A DNA stretch of 64,000 nt from assembly GCA_004321915.1 (NCBI GenBank), contig SCQE01000021.1, positions 209,344 through 273,343 of the forward strand, given 5' to 3'. Source of the stretch: Nitrospirota bacterium. Lineage in GTDB: Bacteria > Nitrospirota > Thermodesulfovibrionia > Thermodesulfovibrionales > Dissulfurispiraceae. Each line of letters begins with the position of its first letter. Position 1 is the stretch's first letter. The translations under genes and the position numbers were made by a program. The notes under the pieces were generated by a model. The model saw only the letters and a list, made by a program, of their open reading frames with translations. It was not told where the DNA came from and searched no databases. Shown piece after piece: positions 60,112 to 64,000 of the stretch.

Positions 60112-61963
60112 GAGTCAGGTCCTCTCTCCAGTCCCGCGCCTCTTTCCATTCCGGCTGTAGTTTTTTGTCGAAGATACAGTTTCCCAAGACAAGATAGTCC
60201 ATCTCTGTACGCATAAAACATCTATAAGCGTCTTCGGGGGTGCAGACTATGGGCTCGCCCCTCACGTTGAAGCTTGTGTTTACGATCAAGCCGACCCCTG
60301 TTTTCTCTCTGAACTTCTCTATGAGCGCCCAGTATTCCGGATTGGTCTCCTTGTGGACTGTCTGGATTCGCGCGGAATAATCTATATGCGTCACAGACGG
60401 AATGTTTGACCTGAGGTGATAGAGCATTTCGCGCCACGAAAAAGAATGGTAGTCGGCAGGCAAAGGTTTTCTGAGGCTTTTTTTGACGCCTGCGATCAAA
60501 AGCATATAAGGCGAGTCTGTTTCGAGCTCAAAATAGTCATTGCATTTTTCCGAAAGCACGGACGGCGCAAAGGGCCTGAAGCCCTCCCTGTATTTTATTT
60601 TCAAGTTCAGTTTTTTCTGCATCTCGGGGTTTCGGGCATCGGCTATAATGCTTCTGTTGCCGAGCGCGCGCGGTCCCCATTCCATACGCCCTTGAAACCA
60701 TCCTACGACATTTCCGTTCTCTAACAGCCCTGCGGTCCGGGAGCAGAGCTCTTCCATGCCATCGCAGCGGGTGAAGGGCGCTCTGTATTTTTTTGCTGTG
60801 CGTTCAACCTCATGTTCATGAAATTCCGGACCGAGATAGCTGCCTTGCATGCTGTCCGGGTATGTTGCGCTGCGCGGTTTCCGGAAATATATGTGATGAC
60901 CGCAGTAGGCTGCTCCGAGCGCGCCTCCGGCATCTCCTGCAGCGGGCTGTATCCATAATCCGTCAAAAATTTTTTCCAACAATAATTTACCGTTCGCAAC
61001 ACAGTTGAGCGCAACGCCTCCTGCCATGCAAAGGTTTTTTGAGCCGGTCAGTCTCTGCGCTTCCCTTGCCATTTTCAGGACAATCTCCTCAGTCACAATC
61101 TGGATTGCGAGTGCGAGGTCGCAGTGTTCCGGTAGAAGCTCATCTTCGGAAGAACGGCGTCTTATTCCGAACAGGCCTGCCCATTTATCGTCCTGTGCCA
61201 TTCTGAGGCCGGTCGCATAATCAAAATAGTCCTGATCCAGCCAGAGCGAACCGTCATCTTTTATTTCTACGAGATTGTTCTTTATCTTTTCGATGTAATC
61301 GGAGGTCGTCTGCGAAAAGGGGTTCCCGTACGGCGCAAGGCCCATAAGCTTGTATTCCCCCGAGTTTACCTTGAACCCCAAGTAGTAAGTAAACGCCGAA
61401 TATAAAAGGCCGACAGAATGGGGGAAGCGCAGTTCCTTGAGGATCTTAATGCCGCTGCCTTTGCCGTGGCATATCGAAGCGGTCGCCCACTCTCCCACCC
61501 CGTCAATGGTGAGTATCGCGGCTTCGTCAAAGGGGGAGGGATAAAAGGCGCTCGCCGCATGCGAAAGGTGGTGTTCGGGGAAGAGCAGTTTTAAATCTTT
61601 TCCGTCAAAGCTTTCGACTTTGTTAAGCTCATCCAGTATCAGTTTTTTGAGAAAAAGTTTTTCCTTTATCCAGACAGGCATGGCTGAGCGGAATGACGAC
61701 ACCCCTCTTGGCGCAAAGGCGTAATAAGTTTCAAGAAGGCGTTCGAATTTTATGAACGGCTTGTCGTAAAAAACTACAGCCGAAAGTTCGTCAATCGACA
61801 CCCCGGCATAATCCAGGCAGAACCTTACGGCATTGTGCGGGAATGCCGCGTCGTGTTTTTTTCGGGTGAAGCGTTCTTCTTGGGCTGCGGCGACAAGTTT
61901 TCCGTCGTGAAGCAGCGCCGCTGCAGAATCGTGGTAGAAGGCCGAAATTCCGAGTATATGCAT
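60104..61963 (-). CDS. O-carbamoyltransferase (NodU/CmcH/SxtI family)
   Basis: A 619-residue enzyme. The Kae1-like N-terminal half begins ILGISAFYHDSAAALLHDGKLVAAAQEERFTRKKHD, has HHLSHAASAF metal ligands and CMAGGVALNCVANG; the C-terminal part includes WFQGRMEWGPRALGNRSI and NTSFNVRGEPIVCTP. It transfers carbamoyl from carbamoyl phosphate (through carbamoyl-AMP) to a sugar hydroxyl. It would act on a glycan or nucleotide sugar of this locus; SxtJ/DUF5989 partners suggest a membrane-linked complex. Confidence 0.93.
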   Translation of the reverse strand: MHILGISAFYHDSAAALLHDGKLVAAAQEERFTRKKHDAAFPHNAVRFCLDYAGVSIDELSAVVFYDKPFIKFERLLETYYAFAPRGVSSFRSAMPVWIKEKLFLKKLILDELNKVESFDGKDLKLLFPEHHLSHAASAFYPSPFDEAAILTIDGVGEWATASICHGKGSGIKILKELRFPHSVGLLYSAFTYYLGFKVNSGEYKLMGLAPYGNPFSQTTSDYIEKIKNNLVEIKDDGSLWLDQDYFDYATGLRMAQDDKWAGLFGIRRRSSEDELLPEHCDLALAIQIVTEEIVLKMAREAQRLTGSKNLCMAGGVALNCVANGKLLLEKIFDGLWIQPAAGDAGGALGAAYCGHHIYFRKPRSATYPDSMQGSYLGPEFHEHEVERTAKKYRAPFTRCDGMEELCSRTAGLLENGNVVGWFQGRMEWGPRALGNRSIIADARNPEMQKKLNLKIKYREGFRPFAPSVLSEKCNDYFELETDSPYMLLIAGVKKSLRKPLPADYHSFSWREMLYHLRSNIPSVTHIDYSARIQTVHKETNPEYWALIEKFREKTGVGLIVNTSFNVRGEPIVCTPEDAYRCFMRTEMDYLVLGNCIFDKKLQPEWKEARDWREDLTLD

Positions 61964-62641
61964 TTATCCGGTTTTATGCAAAAAGCGCGAAAGCGCTTTT
62001 TTTAAGGCCTTTTTTGTTTTTTTGCGGGAATTCTTTTTTTCCTGATTCTTTATGAAGGCGTCGAGCGTCCTGTCCTCTATTTCCCTGACCCTCGATTCTG
62101 TCACGATGGAATAAAGCGCATAGTCGTCAAGGTTTCGTTCAATAAACCCGTCCGGCTTGGTCAGCTTGGCATAAACATTGGAGTTTGCCGCATCATCTTC
62201 CTCTATTTTTACTATCGAGCAATCGCCGAATATATCTTTGATATCTTCTGTGCCGAATCTCCAGAAGTCGTAAGGGAAGGCGTGGTAAGGCCATTTGGCC
62301 GGAGCAATTATCAGTATCGTACCGTTGGGTCTGCATACGTTCTTGATATTCGAAACTGCGGTCTTCCAATCCCGGACATGTTCAAGAACACAGGTCGAAA
62401 CTACTACGTCGAAACTCTCTTTGCCGAAATGTTCCACCAGCTTGTCCGCCCCGCATATCTCATCTACGCCGGGGCCGGCTTCAACATCCACCCCAGTGTA
62501 CTGTGCCGGCCCCATAGGCTCAAGCACATAACGGAGGCTTCCGTTTACGTCGTAAGAGCCGACTTCGAGCACCTTTTTGCCGGTTACTTCGGCCCTGGTC
62601 AAGGTTTTGTAGCACCATCTTATACACTCAATATTGCACAT
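61964..62641 (-). CDS. Class I SAM-dependent methyltransferase
   Basis: A 225-residue methyltransferase with VLEVGSYDVNGS (motif I), GVDVEAGPGVD and VVSTCVLEHVRDW. ATG 62641 is preceded by AAGGGGG at 8 bases and a strong promoter; the frame runs 14 codons further upstream without better signals. It leads the minus-strand arm and abuts the carbamoyltransferase gene. Confidence 0.88.
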   Translation of the reverse strand: MCNIECIRWCYKTLTRAEVTGKKVLEVGSYDVNGSLRYVLEPMGPAQYTGVDVEAGPGVDEICGADKLVEHFGKESFDVVVSTCVLEHVRDWKTAVSNIKNVCRPNGTILIIAPAKWPYHAFPYDFWRFGTEDIKDIFGDCSIVKIEEDDAANSNVYAKLTKPDGFIERNLDDYALYSIVTESRVREIEDRTLDAFIKNQEKKNSRKKTKKALKKALSRFLHKTG

Positions 62642-62668
62642 TAAGCGTACCCCCTTATCAAACATGAT

Positions 62669-62698
62669 ATTATAAAAGAACACCGAAGCATTTGTGAA
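62669..62698 (-). promoter_or_regulatory. Promoter of the minus-strand glycan arm
   Basis: On the minus strand TTCACA (plus 62693-62698), an 18-base spacer and a perfect TATAAT (plus 62669-62674) give a start about 20 bases before the AAGGGGG ribosome site of the methyltransferase. The -35 overlaps a GTG (62694) that might otherwise be taken as the start of the plus-strand gene. Confidence 0.7.
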
Positions 62699-62720
62699 AT
62701 TTCAGGGGGCGGCAAAACTT

Positions 62721-63683
62721 ATGTCGGAGTGCAGGATCTGCGGCAACGGTAGGGACAATAAAATCCATACCGCCCGCGAGATGATGTTTGGAAACAGGGA
62801 CTTGTTTGATTATGTAGAATGCTCTGCCTGCGGCTGCCTGCAGCTTGCGGATGTTCCGTCCGATATGGCAAAACACTATCCGTCCGGCTATTATTCTTTA
62901 GGGCCTGTCGACGAAAAGACAGACAGCTTCGGCAAAAGGTTCCTAAAGCGCAAATACGCGGCACATCTTCTCGGTAATGCGAACCTGACTGGTGGAATCT
63001 ATGCGAAGATGCACGGCGTTGAGCGGCAGCTGAAATGGTTCATGCATTCGGGTTCGGGGTTGGACAGCGACATTCTGGAAATAGGGTGCGGCAGCGGACG
63101 CCTTCTTCTGAAGCTTTCGGGATCCGGTTTCAAAAACCTGACCGGCATCGACCCATTTATTGAAAAAGACATTCATTACATTTGCGGTGTGAATGTGTTT
63201 AAGCGCAGCCTGAACGAAGCAGGGGGCGTTTATGACTTTGTGATGATGCACCATGCCTTCGAACACATGCAGGACCCGCTCGACGCACTGAAACAGGTCA
63301 ACAGGCTGCTGCGTCCGGACGGCACGGCGCTTGTCCGTATCCCTGTCGTCGATTCTTACGCATGGGAGCATTACGGGACCGATTGGGTGCAGCTCGATGC
63401 GCCGAGGCATATTTTTCTTCATACCCGCAGAAGCATGGGGATTCTTGCGGACAGGAGCGGCCTTAAGATTTTAGATGTCGTATGCGATTCGACCGCCTTT
63501 CAATTTTACGGCAGTGAGCAGTACAAAAATAATATCCCGCTCAGGGACAGCCGCTCGTATTCGGTAAGCGCCGGCAATTCTATTTTTACAAAACAGCAGA
63601 TCCAAGCGTTCGAAGAAAAGGCAAAAAAACTTAACTCCGAGGACAGGGGCGATCAGGCATGTTTTTATATGAAAAAGGTTTGA
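62721..63683 (+). CDS. Zinc-ribbon class I methyltransferase
   Basis: A 320-residue protein. An N-terminal Cys motif (C4, C7, C34, C37 in CRICG...CSACGC) is followed by a methyltransferase core with ILEIGCGSGRLLLKLSGSGFKNLTGIDP and MMHHAFEHMQDP. This architecture is common in sugar C-methyltransferase relatives and in glycan clusters. It is transcribed away from the minus arm. ATG 62721 is preferred to GTG 62694, which lies in the opposite promoter. Confidence 0.87.
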   Translation: MSECRICGNGRDNKIHTAREMMFGNRDLFDYVECSACGCLQLADVPSDMAKHYPSGYYSLGPVDEKTDSFGKRFLKRKYAAHLLGNANLTGGIYAKMHGVERQLKWFMHSGSGLDSDILEIGCGSGRLLLKLSGSGFKNLTGIDPFIEKDIHYICGVNVFKRSLNEAGGVYDFVMMHHAFEHMQDPLDALKQVNRLLRPDGTALVRIPVVDSYAWEHYGTDWVQLDAPRHIFLHTRRSMGILADRSGLKILDVVCDSTAFQFYGSEQYKNNIPLRDSRSYSVSAGNSIFTKQQIQAFEEKAKKLNSEDRGDQACFYMKKV

Positions 63684-63782
63684 GCATGTTGGTCCGGTCC
63701 GTTCACTTAAACAACAATCGGATTGCAATTGCGGCTGCACGACAAGAACTAAATCAAATTAACCGGTTATAATATCCGGATG

Positions 63783-64000
63783 GTGCGTCCTGAAAACTGT
63801 ACTGAGCCCGCCGGTGGAAGTCCGGACATGGAAAGCGCCGTAGCGCCATGAAGCAGGCACCGGTATGCAGCAGAGATGCTGCATGCTGAGCGGTGCGTCA
63901 AGAGCCTCTACAAGGAGGGAGCGGAGAAGCGGGCCGCAATAGAGTGAACACTACAGCCTCGACAAATTATCAGCCGAAAGGTGTTAGGGAGAGCCGAGCC
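63783..64000 (+). mobile_element. 5' part of a probable group II intron (continues past the edge)
   Basis: A GTGCG boundary at 63783 is followed by purine-rich, highly structured RNA-like sequence: an AGCCCGCCGGTG...GTCCGG section, then a nested stem with outer GCACCG (63857-63862) / CGGTGC (63891-63896) and an inner perfect 8-bp stem ATGCAGCA/TGCTGCAT (63865-63884) capped by a GAGA tetraloop. No open frame is present. These are features of domain I of bacterial group II introns. The reverse transcriptase and 3' end would lie outside the window. The 99 bases before it (63684-63782) hold a 10-bp palindrome TAACCGGTTA (63760-63769) and no gene. Confidence 0.72.

Noticed and set aside
63783..64000. 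Riboswitch (cobalamin or other) at the right edge
   Set aside because: No B12-box-like sequence and no downstream gene visible; the GTGCG boundary and nested stems fit a group II intron better.

Overview
The window comes from a Gram-negative bacterium. Evidence for this is a Wzx-type flippase, an O-antigen-ligase-like protein, two heptosyltransferase-family (GT9) enzymes and a periplasmic-binding-protein ABC system. Two B12-dependent and three SPASM-type radical SAM enzymes, a tungstate importer, frequent GTG/TTG starts and mixed base composition would fit an anaerobic lineage such as Nitrospirota or the former Deltaproteobacteria. That placement is inference; no taxonomic marker is present.

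Region by region. (1) 1-1.2 kb: end of an unidentified gene, a Trm112-like zinc protein, a small unknown protein and a nitroreductase. (2) 1.3 kb: tRNA-Lys(CTT) with promoter and terminator. (3) 7.1-1.45 kb, minus strand: a compact six-gene operon of a ModE-like regulator, tungstate transporter TupABC, the exo-muramidase NamZ, and one protein that fuses MurU-like nucleotidyltransferase to AmgK-like sugar kinase. A ModE-type box overlaps the operon promoter. (4) 9.0-7.2 kb: a PAS-GGDEF-EAL protein, then a small unknown gene and tRNA-Leu(TAA). (5) 9.58-53.8 kb, plus strand: about 43 tightly packed genes of a surface-glycan locus, headed by a winged-helix regulator and a NusG/UpxY-like antiterminator. 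(6) 62.6-53.7 kb, minus strand: a second, oppositely transcribed arm with methyltransferase, carbamoyltransferase, SGNH protein, DUF5989, SxtJ-like protein, glycosyltransferases and an O-antigen ligase. (7) A zinc-ribbon methyltransferase and, at the right edge, what looks like the 5' end of a group II intron.

The glycan locus is modular. At 11.9-16.9 kb lie genes for a nonulosonic acid of the legionaminic type (LegC-like aminotransferase, acyltransferase, NeuB, NeuC, CBS-nucleotidyltransferase). At 16.9-23.6 kb lie an iron-type alcohol dehydrogenase, a methyltransferase, a B12 radical SAM, a SPASM radical SAM, a KdnA-like aminotransferase and a CMP-sugar synthetase. At 23.7-28.7 kb lies an acetamidino module (HisH2, HisF2, two amidotransferases). 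The flippase follows. At 30.3-39.2 kb is an unassigned pathway that repeats the SPASM radical SAM / cytidylyltransferase / B12 radical SAM theme and adds an isomerase, SDR, 2-hydroxyacid dehydrogenase, cyclase-family hydrolase and HAD phosphatase. At 39.2-44 kb are a GT-B-like protein, a large membrane protein and two small membrane proteins of shared layout. At 44-47.2 kb is a CDP-6-deoxyhexose branch. At 47.2-53.8 kb are glycosyltransferases and the initiation set (4-ketoreductase, phosphoglycosyl transferase, 4,6-dehydratase). The combination suggests a Wzx/Wzy-type polysaccharide carrying at least one amidino-modified nonulosonate and probably a second, undescribed CMP-activated sugar; this is the part most likely to hold new chemistry.
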